Positions 1 through 8,068 of a DNA stretch of 64,000 bases are shown piece after piece (position 1 is the stretch's first letter; every line of letters starts with the position of its first letter). The stretch spans positions 241,098 to 305,097 of the forward strand of contig CANMKG010000004.1 in assembly GCA_947498505.1 (NCBI GenBank), in the 5' to 3' direction. The notes under the pieces are model-generated. The model was not told where the DNA came from, did no database searches, and was given only the letters and a program-made list of their open reading frames with translations. Source of the stretch: an uncultured Maribacter sp. (GTDB taxonomy: Bacteria; Bacteroidota; Bacteroidia; Flavobacteriales; Flavobacteriaceae). The position numbers and the translations under genes were made by a program.

Positions 1-533
1 ACTTTTTTGAGTTTTGGTTCGAAATAATATCCGTAAAACCGTTTGACATAAAAGTCTTTTTCGTGTTCTTTGGTTTTTTGATAAATAACAATTGAATCGT
101 TTCTCCTTGTTGTTTTCGATTCGTAAGGTTGATAACTATAGCTTGTCTCGTAAACAAAACTTCCTAAATTCTTTCGAGACGAAATTAGTTTTCCATTAGT
201 CTCATATTTAAAAGTGGTTGAATCCTGTCCAACTGAATCTATTATTTTAATCATTTGATTTTTATTGTTGTATCGAAATAGTTTGATTTTTTCAATCCGT
301 TTTCTTTTTCGTGTTTTACGATTGTAAGAAGCACTATATTTTGTCGAGCGTATTCTTTTTCCAGTTCGGTCAAATTCTATGATTTCGGACAAGTCTTTCG
401 GAGAATTCATATAAACAAATTTTTTCTTTACTTGTCGGTTTGCATAAATACTGTCAGGTTGCCATTTATTTTCAATTTGTCCAAAACTGCATATTGGAAT
501 AGAAATAAATAATAAAAAAAGAAGTCTGTTCAT
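1..533 (-). CDS. Exported hypothetical protein with YD-like repeats, cut by the window edge
   Basis: This frame is open from the ATG at 533 to the left edge (about 177 codons), so the ORF track missed it for lack of a stop. It begins MNRLLFLLFISIPICSFGQ, a signal peptide ending in the SFGQ/A-type cleavage region usual in flavobacteria. The mature part is basic and contains stretches such as FKYETNGKLISSRK that resemble the tyrosine/aspartate-rich beta repeats of YD/RHS-like bacteroidetal proteins. Function is unknown and the C terminus lies outside the window. The signal peptide and continuous frame make a real gene likely; the repeat assignment is only an impression. Confidence 0.7.
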   Translation of the reverse strand, partial: MNRLLFLLFISIPICSFGQIENKWQPDSIYANRQVKKKFVYMNSPKDLSEIIEFDRTGKRIRSTKYSASYNRKTRKRKRIEKIKLFRYNNKNQMIKIIDSVGQDSTTFKYETNGKLISSRKNLGSFVYETSYSYQPYESKTTRRNDSIVIYQKTKEHEKDFYVKRFYGYYFEPKLKK

Positions 534-914
534 TCTATTCAGTTCGGTTTTTCTCAAATGTGTGGCAACAATTGTATATAATCAACTAGTTGATCATATA
601 TCTATTATAGTCTAAATATAGAAATATTACTGCAAATGCCCGTAATTGCTACCCTTTAAAAAGTATTAATCGTATGCTATGCGTATATTATACGTTTGTA
701 AACGGTTGTATGCTCACCTTTTTTTCTCGCTAAAACTATCGATTAATTACGCACAAAATCGGTAAGCTGTTTAGGGTGCTTAAAACAGTTGTCGAACTTT
801 TTTTACACTTCATCTGCAATTTATTCAATAAACGAAAATATGCTTGTTTTCAGCGACTTAAGTGCTTTTGAACAAGCATTGTAAGGTTACTTTATAGTAT
901 AACAACCCCAAGTT
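534..914. other. Intergenic stretch of about 380 bases without a recognisable gene
   Basis: No reading frame here looks coding. The stretch holds a 14-bp perfect palindrome (ATCAACTAGTTGAT, 581-594) and a near-palindrome CGTATA-T-TATACG (682-694). Divergent promoters for the partial gene on the left and the small gene on the right must lie here, but I could not find a good TTTG/TAnnTTTG pair. The region may be a degenerate intergenic repeat; that cannot be tested without the rest of the genome. Confidence 0.4.
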
Positions 915-1172
915 ATGAAAGCTATATTAACCTTATTTTTAGTTCTTTTTTTAGGCTTTAGCGCACTTGCTCAAAACCAAAAAACTTATGATAAAGTGGA
1001 TACATTTAAAATGGATATTGTTCTGGGCACTAGCAATAGTAGTGCTGATACTAATTTTCAAAGTACGCGTACTGTTGAGAAAAAAGTAGCACGTTTATAC
1101 AAGTTTAAAAATACAAGAATTAAAAAAGCCCTAGCTTTTACCACAAAAAGAAACAAAGCCAAAATGGCATAA
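915..1172 (+). CDS. Small exported hypothetical protein (85 aa)
   Basis: The first 19 residues (MKAILTLFLVLFLGFSALA) form a clear signal peptide, so the product should be exported or surface attached. The remaining 66 residues are basic and rich in Lys, Thr and Asn, with no motif I recognise and no cysteine. Ten bases after its stop comes a 35-codon membrane peptide frame on the same strand, and a strong terminator follows both, so they are probably one short transcript. No function can be assigned. Confidence 0.65.
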   Translation: MKAILTLFLVLFLGFSALAQNQKTYDKVDTFKMDIVLGTSNSSADTNFQSTRTVEKKVARLYKFKNTRIKKALAFTTKRNKAKMA

Positions 1173-1182
1173 ATTATCGCTT

Positions 1183-1290
1183 ATGATACTATACATTTTA
1201 TTACCGATTGCCGTTATTAGTACTGCTATTTTTTTATCACTGATAAAAAAGCCAACATTGAAACCTATAAAGGTTCGTGTAAAAAAATAA
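1183..1290 (+). CDS. 35-aa single-pass membrane peptide
   Basis: Too short for the ORF track. The ATG at 1183 opens 35 codons starting MILYILLPIAVISTAIFLSL, a single hydrophobic helix, followed by a strongly basic tail (IKKPTLKPIKVRVKK). This is the usual topology of tiny bacterial membrane proteins, with the positive C terminus in the cytoplasm. It lies 10 bases after the 85-aa exported protein and just before a rho-independent terminator, which fits a two-gene transcript. No SD sequence is seen. Whether it is translated is inferred from its amphipathic layout and position. Confidence 0.5.
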   Translation: MILYILLPIAVISTAIFLSLIKKPTLKPIKVRVKK

Positions 1291-1314
1291 ATCTATAAAC
1301 CAACTCAACTATAC

Positions 1315-1346
1315 AAAAAACACTTTCCAATGGGAAAGTGTTTTTT
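1315..1346. terminator. Bidirectional rho-independent terminator
   Basis: An A-run, the stem CACTTTCC / GGAAAGTG with an AATG loop, then a T-run. It sits between the convergent small genes (plus) and the histidine kinase (minus), and can serve both. Confidence 0.85.
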
Positions 1347-1368
1347 ATTTTAAATTAAACCAATATGG

Positions 1369-2586
1369 CTATATGGCAGAAAACTCTTTGTCAATTTCTT
1401 GAAACCTAATCACATAATTAGTTCCCTTTTTAGAATTATCTCGTGTAACCGATCCTCGTAATTGTCGCGTAAGGTTGTGTATGAGTTTTAGTCCTAATGA
1501 TTTTGTGTTTTTAAAATCTACAGTTTCTGGAAAGCCAATACCATTATCTCCAATATTTAAAACGTAGTCTTTATTAGGGTCTTTTTTTAAGGCAATATGT
1601 ATTTCTCCTTGGTCTTCATCACAAAAACCATACTTTAAGGAGTTGGTAATGGTTTCGTTTATTAACAATCCTAACGGAATAGCAGTATCAATACCTAACT
1701 TAATATTAGGAATATCTATATCCAACTTAATTTTGTTTTCTATGCCTTTTATAGATTTAATTAAAAACTCACTGAGTTCTTGAACATATGATTTGTATTC
1801 AATTTTAGAAATGTCACTTCGCATATAAAGCATTTCATGAACCATAGACATAGATATTACTCTGTTCTGGGTAGCTTTAATTAATTCTTTTGTTTTTTGG
1901 TCTTCAATGGCTCTAGACTGTAAGCTTAATAAACTAGAAACCGTTTGTAAATTGTTTTTTACTCTGTGGTGAACTTCTTGTAACAACGTTTCTTTTTCAT
2001 TCAACTCTTTTACCAAAGCACTTTTGGTACGGTATAGGTTATGATGGGTGCGTAATAGGTTTTTACCAAAAACATTTCCGAGAAGATAAATGGAAAACAA
2101 AACACTAAACAAGCTAAATACGTTTTGAGATTCTTGAGGTATTACATTGTAGGTAAATGTAAAATCAGGAATGCTTTGTGAGTAGATAGCTATAATGAAT
2201 AAAAAAATAAGATTTAAATAAATTTGACCATACTTTCTAGTGGTAACATAGCCAGCGAACACAATAAGAGGCAGGATAAAAATAAAAGAACTATTGATGC
2301 CTCCACTGTATAAAATAATGATAAAAGCACTTATAACTGCAATTATTGAAGAGGTAGTAAATGTTAGCTCTAAATTTTTATGAGCGTTAAAAGCAAACGT
2401 ATTTATGAGATTTATAACCCCGAATCCTATTAAGGTATGCGGAATTATCTCAGTTATATTGAGAAAAAAATAACAGGCGAGGCCAAAGAGAATGGCAATG
2501 CCTGACGATACGTAATTCACTTTTAAGACAAGTTTTGTTTTGTCCTTTAAGCGCTCTTGATCTATGGTTGGGTTATTTAAATTCAT
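1369..2586 (-). CDS. Membrane histidine kinase of the HisKA_2 class
   Basis: 405 aa. Residues ~20-180 form five or six hydrophobic helices, so sensing is probably within the membrane. A short linker leads to a HisKA_2 dimerisation/phosphorylation domain (EVHHRVKNNLQTVSSLLSLQ, ~205-225) with the phospho-accepting His in HHRVKNN. The C-terminal HATPase has the N box (NETITNSLKYGF), a G1 box (GDNGIGFP) and a G2-like SLGLKLIHNL. HisKA_2 kinases often act in general stress or light responses. No response regulator lies nearby, so it is an orphan in this window. Input signal and partner are unknown. Confidence 0.85.
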   Translation of the reverse strand: MNLNNPTIDQERLKDKTKLVLKVNYVSSGIAILFGLACYFFLNITEIIPHTLIGFGVINLINTFAFNAHKNLELTFTTSSIIAVISAFIIILYSGGINSSFIFILPLIVFAGYVTTRKYGQIYLNLIFLFIIAIYSQSIPDFTFTYNVIPQESQNVFSLFSVLFSIYLLGNVFGKNLLRTHHNLYRTKSALVKELNEKETLLQEVHHRVKNNLQTVSSLLSLQSRAIEDQKTKELIKATQNRVISMSMVHEMLYMRSDISKIEYKSYVQELSEFLIKSIKGIENKIKLDIDIPNIKLGIDTAIPLGLLINETITNSLKYGFCDEDQGEIHIALKKDPNKDYVLNIGDNGIGFPETVDFKNTKSLGLKLIHNLTRQLRGSVTRDNSKKGTNYVIRFQEIDKEFSAI

Positions 2587-2796
2587 AACGTGGTCAGCGT
2601 ATTTAACGGTGTAAAGCTACTTATGTTTTGGCATTAAAACCAAGAACTTTTTTCTAAATATCGCAACTTGTTTTCCAATTTGAAATGGAAGTTAGCTAAA
2701 CTTTTTAAACCTTCACTTGTGAATTTTTAATAGGTTTTAGTGCTTTTGCAACATGTTAGAATCTTAAAGTTAGGGAAATAATTGAAGGCATAAACA

Positions 2797-2825
2797 AAAA
2801 AAGGCAACAGTATTGTTGCCTTTTT
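2797..2825 (-). terminator. Terminator downstream of secA
   Basis: Stem AAAGGCAACA / TTGTTGCCTTT with a very short loop, flanked by A and T runs, 17 bases beyond the secA stop. It could also stop transcription in the other direction. Confidence 0.8.
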
Positions 2826-2841
2826 ATTCGTTTTTTGAGCT

Positions 2842-5800
2842 TTATTCTTCAATTAAAACCCATTCTCCCTTGGTAATCAGAGGTTCAGCTTGCTTATACT
2901 TTACAGTTTTACTTTCACCAGACATTACATTTTTGATAGTAACTTTATCGTTTCTACCTATTTTAGGGCGTTCTCTAGTGATCGTTTCTGTAATTTGAGG
3001 TCGTTGACCCTGTGTTTGGCCCGCTGCTCTGTTTTGCGCAGCCAACTCATCGCTATTTGGAATTTCTTCTTTAGAGGTTTTTAAATTTTCTTTTGGTCTT
3101 CTTACATTTCGTGCCTCTTGAATATTGTTTGGATTTTCGGAAGGCAACTCTCCTTTAAACAAAAAGGATACGATTTCTTTATTAACATCATCAATCATAT
3201 TTTTGAAGAGGTTAAAGGCTTCAAACTTATAAATTAACAATGGATCCTTTTGTTCATGTACAGCAAGTTGAACAGATTGTTTCAACTCATCCATTTTACG
3301 TAAATGTGTTTTCCAAGAATCATCAATAATGGCAAGGGAAATATTTTTTTCAAAATCGTTCACCAATTGTTTACCATTACTTTCATAGGCACCTTGCAAA
3401 TCGGTCACCACATTTAAAGTTTTAATACCATCGGTAAAGGGAACCACAATACGTTCGTACGTTGACGATTTGTCTTCGTAAACTTGTTTTATTACTGGAA
3501 AAGCAGAAGCCGCATTGCGCTCCATTTTTTCTTGATACGAGTCGTATGTTATTTTATAAATCGTGCTAGCTATTTCTTGAACACTAAGTTTCTCAAAGTC
3601 TGCTTCAGCAATAGGAGAGGTGATAGAGAAGTACTTGATTAACTCAAACTCAAAGTTTTTAAAATCGTTTGCACCCTTATTGGTTTCAGCGATTACCTCA
3701 CAAGTATCATAAACCATATTGGCAATATCTACTTTAAGACGTTCGCCTTGCAATGCATGTCTTCTTCTTTTGTAAACAACTTCTCTTTGCGCGTTCATTA
3801 CATCGTCATACTCCAATAAACGTTTACGAACACCAAAGTTATTTTCCTCAACTTTTTTCTGCGCACGTTCAATAGATTTTGTCATCATGCTATGTTGGAT
3901 AACTTCACCTTCTTCAAGCCCCATTTTATCCATCATTTTAGCAACTCTGTCTGAACCAAATAAACGCATTAAGTTATCTTCTAAAGAAACATAGAATTGA
4001 GAGCTTCCTGGATCTCCTTGACGACCAGAACGACCTCTTAACTGACGGTCTACACGTCTAGAATCATGACGCTCAGTACCAACAATTGCTAAACCTCCAG
4101 CGGCTTTAACTTCATCTGACAACTTAATATCGGTACCACGACCAGCCATGTTAGTTGCAATAGTTACAATACCACCTTTACCAGCTTCAGCAACTACATC
4201 TGCTTCTTTTTTATGCAGTTTAGCATTTAAGACGTTATGCGGTACTTTACGAATGTTTAACATTCGAGAAAGCAATTCTGAAATTTCTACCGAGGTTGTA
4301 CCAATTAACACAGGTCTGCCAGATTGCGATAGTTTAGTAACTTCATCAATAATGGCATTGTATTTTTCTCTTTTGGTTTTGTAAATTAAATCGTTACGAT
4401 CATCTCTGGCAATAGGTCTGTTGGTTGGAATTTCAACAACATCTAGTTTGTATATTTCCCAGAATTCACCAGCTTCTGTAATTGCAGTACCTGTCATACC
4501 AGACAGTTTGCTATACATTCTAAAGTAATTTTGTAATGTAACGGTTGCAAAGGTTTGGGTTAAGGCTTCAATTTTTACATTTTCCTTTGCTTCAATTGCT
4601 TGGTGCAAACCGTCGGAGTATCTACGACCGTCCATAATACGACCTGTTTGCTCATCAACAATCATTACCTTATTGTCCATTACTACATATTCTACATCTT
4701 TTTCAAAAAGTGTATATGCTTTTAGTAATTGACTCATGGTGTGAATACGTTCACTTTTTACAGCAAAGTCTTTAAACAACTCATCTTTAAGTTCGGCTTC
4801 TTGCTCTATTTCAAGATTTTGCTTTTCAATTTTTGCAATTTCACCACCAATATCCGGCATTACAAAAAAGTCTTTGTTTTGGTCTCCTGAAATATATTCT
4901 ACACCCTTATCGGTAAGCTCTATCTGATTATTTTTTTCGTCAATAACAAAAAGTAAATCTTCATCTACTTTAGGCATTTCACGATTGTTGTCTTGCATGT
5001 AGAAGTTTTCCGTTTTTTGAAGCAATTGTTTAACTCCTTCTTCACTTAAAAATTTAATAAGTGCTTTGTTTTTTGGAAGACCTCTATAAACTCTTAGTAA
5101 AAGAAAACCACCTTCTTTTGTATCTCCTTCTGTAATTAGTTTTTTTGCTTCTGCTAAAACTCCAGTAAGGTGCTGACGTTGTTTTTGCACAATGTCGCCT
5201 ACTTTTGGTTTAAGCTCATTAAATTCGTGACGGTCACCTTCTGGTACAGGTCCAGAGATTATTAAAGGCGTACGCGCATCATCAACAAGTACAGAATCTA
5301 CCTCATCTACAATAGCGTAATTATGTGGCTTTTGAACTAAATCTTTTGGCGTATGCGCCATATTATCTCTTAGATAGTCAAAACCAAATTCGTTATTGGT
5401 TCCGTATGTAATGTCAGCATTATATGCAGCTCTACGTCCTTCGGAGTTTGGTTTGTGGTAATCTATACAATCCACAGAAAGTCCATGAAACTCAAAAAGA
5501 GGTGCCATCCAAGCGCTATCACGTTTTGCCAGATAATCGTTTACCGTTACCAAGTGAACACCATTACCAGTTAAAGCGTTTAGGTATACTGGTAGAGTTG
5601 CCACAAGCGTTTTACCTTCACCCGTTTGCATTTCAGCAATTTTACCTTGGTGAAGTGAAATACCACCAATAAGCTGAACATCATAATGAATCATGTCCCA
5701 GGTTACTTCTTTACCAGCTGCATCCCAAGAGTTTTTCCAAGTAGCACTATCACCATCAAGCGTAACATAATCTTTACTACCCGATATTTCACGGTCAAAA

Positions 5801-6204
5801 GGAGTAGCGGTTACCGTAAGTGTAGTGTTATTTGTGAAACGTTTTGCTGTTTCTTTAACTACAGCAAATGCTTCAGGAAGTATTTCGTTTAAAGTATCTT
5901 CTGATATTTTGTAGGCTTCTTCTTTAAGTTTATCTATTTCGGCATAGATATCCTCGTTTTTATCAATATCGGTAGATTCATTTACTTCTTTAGTAAGTAC
6001 CTCAATTTTATCGGTAATTTCTTTACAGTTATCACTGATTAACTGCTTAAATTGATTTGTTTTGTTTCGAAGTTCATCATGCCCCAGACCTTCTAATTGA
6101 CTTTCAAAAGATTTTATTTTGTCTACTAAGGGCTGAAGTTCCTTTACATCTTTCTTGGATTTATCTCCAACAAAAGCCTTTAGTATTGAATTTATAAAAC
6201 TCAT
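2842..6204 (-). CDS. secA: Protein translocase ATPase SecA
   Basis: SecA drives unfolded preproteins through SecYEG by ATP hydrolysis at the inner membrane. The Walker A motif QTGEGKT is at residues 193-199, the DEVDSVLVDDARTP segment near 295-313, and NBD2 carries MAGRGTDIKL and the QLRGRSGRQGDPG block. At 1120 aa it is about 220 residues longer than the E. coli protein. Much of the extra length is an acidic insertion after GPVPEGDRHEFNELKP, in the preprotein cross-linking region, and a longer N-terminal part. The C terminus ends in a VTIKNVMSGESKTVKY-type segment and lacks the CxC(x8)CH zinc motif that binds SecB in proteobacteria. Monocistronic, with its own terminator. Confidence 0.97.
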   Translation of the reverse strand: MSFINSILKAFVGDKSKKDVKELQPLVDKIKSFESQLEGLGHDELRNKTNQFKQLISDNCKEITDKIEVLTKEVNESTDIDKNEDIYAEIDKLKEEAYKISEDTLNEILPEAFAVVKETAKRFTNNTTLTVTATPFDREISGSKDYVTLDGDSATWKNSWDAAGKEVTWDMIHYDVQLIGGISLHQGKIAEMQTGEGKTLVATLPVYLNALTGNGVHLVTVNDYLAKRDSAWMAPLFEFHGLSVDCIDYHKPNSEGRRAAYNADITYGTNNEFGFDYLRDNMAHTPKDLVQKPHNYAIVDEVDSVLVDDARTPLIISGPVPEGDRHEFNELKPKVGDIVQKQRQHLTGVLAEAKKLITEGDTKEGGFLLLRVYRGLPKNKALIKFLSEEGVKQLLQKTENFYMQDNNREMPKVDEDLLFVIDEKNNQIELTDKGVEYISGDQNKDFFVMPDIGGEIAKIEKQNLEIEQEAELKDELFKDFAVKSERIHTMSQLLKAYTLFEKDVEYVVMDNKVMIVDEQTGRIMDGRRYSDGLHQAIEAKENVKIEALTQTFATVTLQNYFRMYSKLSGMTGTAITEAGEFWEIYKLDVVEIPTNRPIARDDRNDLIYKTKREKYNAIIDEVTKLSQSGRPVLIGTTSVEISELLSRMLNIRKVPHNVLNAKLHKKEADVVAEAGKGGIVTIATNMAGRGTDIKLSDEVKAAGGLAIVGTERHDSRRVDRQLRGRSGRQGDPGSSQFYVSLEDNLMRLFGSDRVAKMMDKMGLEEGEVIQHSMMTKSIERAQKKVEENNFGVRKRLLEYDDVMNAQREVVYKRRRHALQGERLKVDIANMVYDTCEVIAETNKGANDFKNFEFELIKYFSITSPIAEADFEKLSVQEIASTIYKITYDSYQEKMERNAASAFPVIKQVYEDKSSTYERIVVPFTDGIKTLNVVTDLQGAYESNGKQLVNDFEKNISLAIIDDSWKTHLRKMDELKQSVQLAVHEQKDPLLIYKFEAFNLFKNMIDDVNKEIVSFLFKGELPSENPNNIQEARNVRRPKENLKTSKEEIPNSDELAAQNRAAGQTQGQRPQITETITRERPKIGRNDKVTIKNVMSGESKTVKYKQAEPLITKGEWVLIEE

Positions 6205-6354
6205 AATCTATAATATATTTATTTGATTTTTTAAATGGTTTTGTGCTTTAAAAAATCAATGTTTAGGTATGCATTTTTATGCTTTACCAAATATCAAAAG
6301 GTATTCCATAACTCAAAATAGCCAAAAATACCTGTTAGCCTGCCAAAATTACAT

Positions 6355-6384
6355 AAAAAAAAAGCCTCCAAGGAGACTTTTTTA
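6355..6384 (-). terminator. Possible terminator after the DUF2795 gene
   Basis: Stem AAAG-C-CTC / GAG-A-CTTT with one mismatch, a short loop and a T-run on each strand. It lies 20-50 bases past the stop of the small DUF2795 gene. The mismatch lowers confidence. Confidence 0.5.
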
Positions 6385-6404
6385 TAGCAAATGTGATAAT
6401 ATTA

Positions 6405-6629
6405 TTAATATTCGTCCTCGTTCCAGAGGTAATCTTCTTCAGTGGGATAATCTGGCCAAATTTCTTCAATAGACTCGTATATTTCCCCACCTTCTTCTTC
6501 CATTGATTGTAAATTCTCTACAACTTCAAGCGGAGCTCCTGTTCGTATTGAGTAATCAATTAATTCATCTTTGGTGGCCGGCCATGGTGCATCACTTAAA
6601 TAAGAAGCCAATTCTAATGTCCAGTACAT
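6405..6629 (-). CDS. DUF2795-family small acidic protein
   Basis: 74 aa, strongly acidic, with the PWPATKDELIDYSIRTGAP core of DUF2795 and a conserved tail ending DYLWNEDEY. The family is widespread and highly conserved in flavobacteria, usually as a stand-alone gene near secA or the cobalamin adenosyltransferase as here. It has no signal peptide or membrane helix and is presumably cytoplasmic. The biochemical role is not known. A promoter-like TATTTTTG box lies 25 bases upstream of the ATG. Confidence 0.85.
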   Translation of the reverse strand: MYWTLELASYLSDAPWPATKDELIDYSIRTGAPLEVVENLQSMEEEGGEIYESIEEIWPDYPTEEDYLWNEDEY

Positions 6630-6654
6630 GTTTATAATTAATTTTAATTTTTTG

Positions 6655-6685
6655 CAAAAATAATTTTTTAAAGCAAACTGCCAAG
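6655..6685 (-). promoter_or_regulatory. Bacteroidota-type promoter for the DUF2795 gene
   Basis: Read on the minus strand: CTTG at 6685-6682, 19 bp, then TATTTTTG at 6662-6655. This matches TTTG-N19-TAnnTTTG with one mismatch in the -33 box. The predicted leader is about 20 nt. Confidence 0.6.
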
Positions 6686-6762
6686 TTTTTTCAGTCGTTA
6701 TTGCGTAAAAAACTTAACAATTATGCATTTAATAAATTGATAACGAATAAAAAACGAATTTA

Positions 6763-7338
6763 TTAGCCTTTTTTCTCAGGTATCCACTTTGTTTCTTTCG
6801 CGTTTAAATCTTTAGACAATTTTCGTGCCAATACAAAAATGTAATCCGAAAGCCTATTAATGTATGCGATAACATTATTCTCAAAGGGTTCTACTTCGTT
6901 TAATGCGGTAGCAAGCCTTTCTGCTCTACGACAAACTGTACGAGCAATATGACAGTATGACACCGTGGTGTGTCCGTGAGGTAAAATAAAATGTGTCATT
7001 GGTGGGAGAGAGGCTTCCATGGTATCCATTTCGTTTTCTAAAAAGGATAAATCTTCAGAAGATATTTTTTCGATATTTAACCGACTTTTGCCATTTTTTA
7101 AAATTTCTTTTTCGGGGTCTGTTGCCAGAATCGCTCCAACGGTAAAAAGTTTGGCTTGTATTTTATGTAAAACAGTACTGTAATGCTGGTTTATCTCTTG
7201 GTCACTAATTAACCCCAACCAAGAGTTTAGTTCATCTATAGTGCCATAACTATCAATTCTAATATGATGTTTAGGTACACGAGTGCCTCCAAAAAGAGCC
7301 GTTGTGCCTTTATCTCCTGTTTTGGTATATATTTTCAT
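6763..7338 (-). CDS. Cob(I)alamin adenosyltransferase, PduO type
   Basis: 191 aa, the usual length for PduO/MMAB-type ATP:cob(I)alamin adenosyltransferases, which make adenosylcobalamin. The N terminus MKIYTKTGDKGTTALFGG carries the ATP-binding TGDKG motif. The RTVCRRAERLATALN and YINRLSDYIFVLARKLS segments are the conserved helices around the active site. Adenosylcobalamin is the chromophore of CarH-type regulators, so this enzyme could in principle supply cofactor to the MerR protein at 38.4-39.4 kb, though it would also serve any B12 enzyme. A 46-aa membrane peptide gene lies 35 bases upstream. Confidence 0.93.
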   Translation of the reverse strand: MKIYTKTGDKGTTALFGGTRVPKHHIRIDSYGTIDELNSWLGLISDQEINQHYSTVLHKIQAKLFTVGAILATDPEKEILKNGKSRLNIEKISSEDLSFLENEMDTMEASLPPMTHFILPHGHTTVSYCHIARTVCRRAERLATALNEVEPFENNVIAYINRLSDYIFVLARKLSKDLNAKETKWIPEKKG

Positions 7339-7373
7339 AGCTATAGATAAACCGTGTTAATGGTATATTTAGG

Positions 7374-7514
7374 TTAATCTTTTTTTGTTTTAGATTGATA
7401 GTTGTCCATAAATCGCTTAGATTTTCTTTTTTTAGATTGCCTTCTATTATTCATCGAAATAAAAAGATAAATTACAACCAATACTCCTAAAACTATATAA
7501 ATGGTGTTGTTCAT
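7374..7514 (-). CDS. 46-aa single-pass membrane peptide
   Basis: Too short for the ORF track. The ATG at 7514 starts a 46-codon frame with one hydrophobic helix (IYIVLGVLVVIYLFIS) and a long basic tail (NNRRQSKKRKSKRF then SKTKKD). The gap between the methyltransferase-like gene and the adenosyltransferase is fully used by this frame, and the hydrophobic-then-basic layout is typical of real small membrane proteins. It is probably co-transcribed with its neighbours. Function unknown. Confidence 0.6.
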   Translation of the reverse strand: MNNTIYIVLGVLVVIYLFISMNNRRQSKKRKSKRFMDNYQSKTKKD

Positions 7515-7579
7515 CTGAAGTATATTTAAGTGGGTTAATGTAACTTCAAAAATACAAAATTTGAATGGGTTCTTTTTTT

Positions 7580-8062
7580 TTAAGAACGAATTACAAAATG
7601 TTGTTTCTCTTGTTCTTTTCTAAAAAATAGGACTCCTTGAGAAAAAAAATCAATGGAAACTGTGACACTATCATCCATTTTTAAGGCGTTCCAACGGCTA
7701 AATTGTTGAGCACTTTTTCGGATATTATTAATAATAACTATGGTGTTTGGGTCTACGATATTAAAATTATGAGATGGGTTTTGCCAGCATATCATGTTGT
7801 AGTTTGATTTTTGGTCTGACAGGTTTTTTATGTTTTTTTGAATATTGTTTTGTAAGCTTGGGGAACATAGGTCTGTATCAATTTGAGAAGGGTTGAAATA
7901 TACATAGCTTTTTAAAACAAGATTCACGAACTTATCTTTATGAAGTTTTTTTTGACCGTAAATGCATTTAGTAATGTAGTTATATACAAAAGGGGAGTGC
8001 ACACCATGACGGTTAGTAGACTTAAGTAGAAATTTGATATAAGAAATTATACGGAATACCAT
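7580..8062 (-). CDS. Shortened SAM-methyltransferase-like protein, probably without enzyme activity
   Basis: 160 aa. The first 35 residues (HGVHSPFVYNYITKCIYG) and the last 60 (DSVTVSIDFFSQGVLFFRKE then HFVIRS) match the two ends of a flavobacterial class I methyltransferase family that, from memory, runs to about 230-250 aa. The central Rossmann portion with the glycine-rich SAM motif (E/DxGxGxG) is absent, replaced by a short low-complexity, Asn/Gln-rich link (QNNIQKNIKNLSDQKSN). The reading frame is intact, so this may be a decaying or re-purposed gene rather than a frameshift. It starts 6 bases after the ABC-F stop and so is co-transcribed with it. Confidence 0.6.
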   Translation of the reverse strand: MVFRIISYIKFLLKSTNRHGVHSPFVYNYITKCIYGQKKLHKDKFVNLVLKSYVYFNPSQIDTDLCSPSLQNNIQKNIKNLSDQKSNYNMICWQNPSHNFNIVDPNTIVIINNIRKSAQQFSRWNALKMDDSVTVSIDFFSQGVLFFRKEQEKQHFVIRS

Positions 8063-8068
8063 TTTTTG

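Noticed and set aside
6269-6472. 67-aa plus-strand ORF between secA and the DUF2795 gene
   Set aside because: It runs through a terminator hairpin and into the opposite DUF2795 gene, and its composition is not protein-like.
7580-8062. Possible frameshifted full-length methyltransferase
   Set aside because: No second frame in the region continues the missing SAM-binding core; the DNA simply lacks it, so this is a deletion or shortened form rather than a frameshift.
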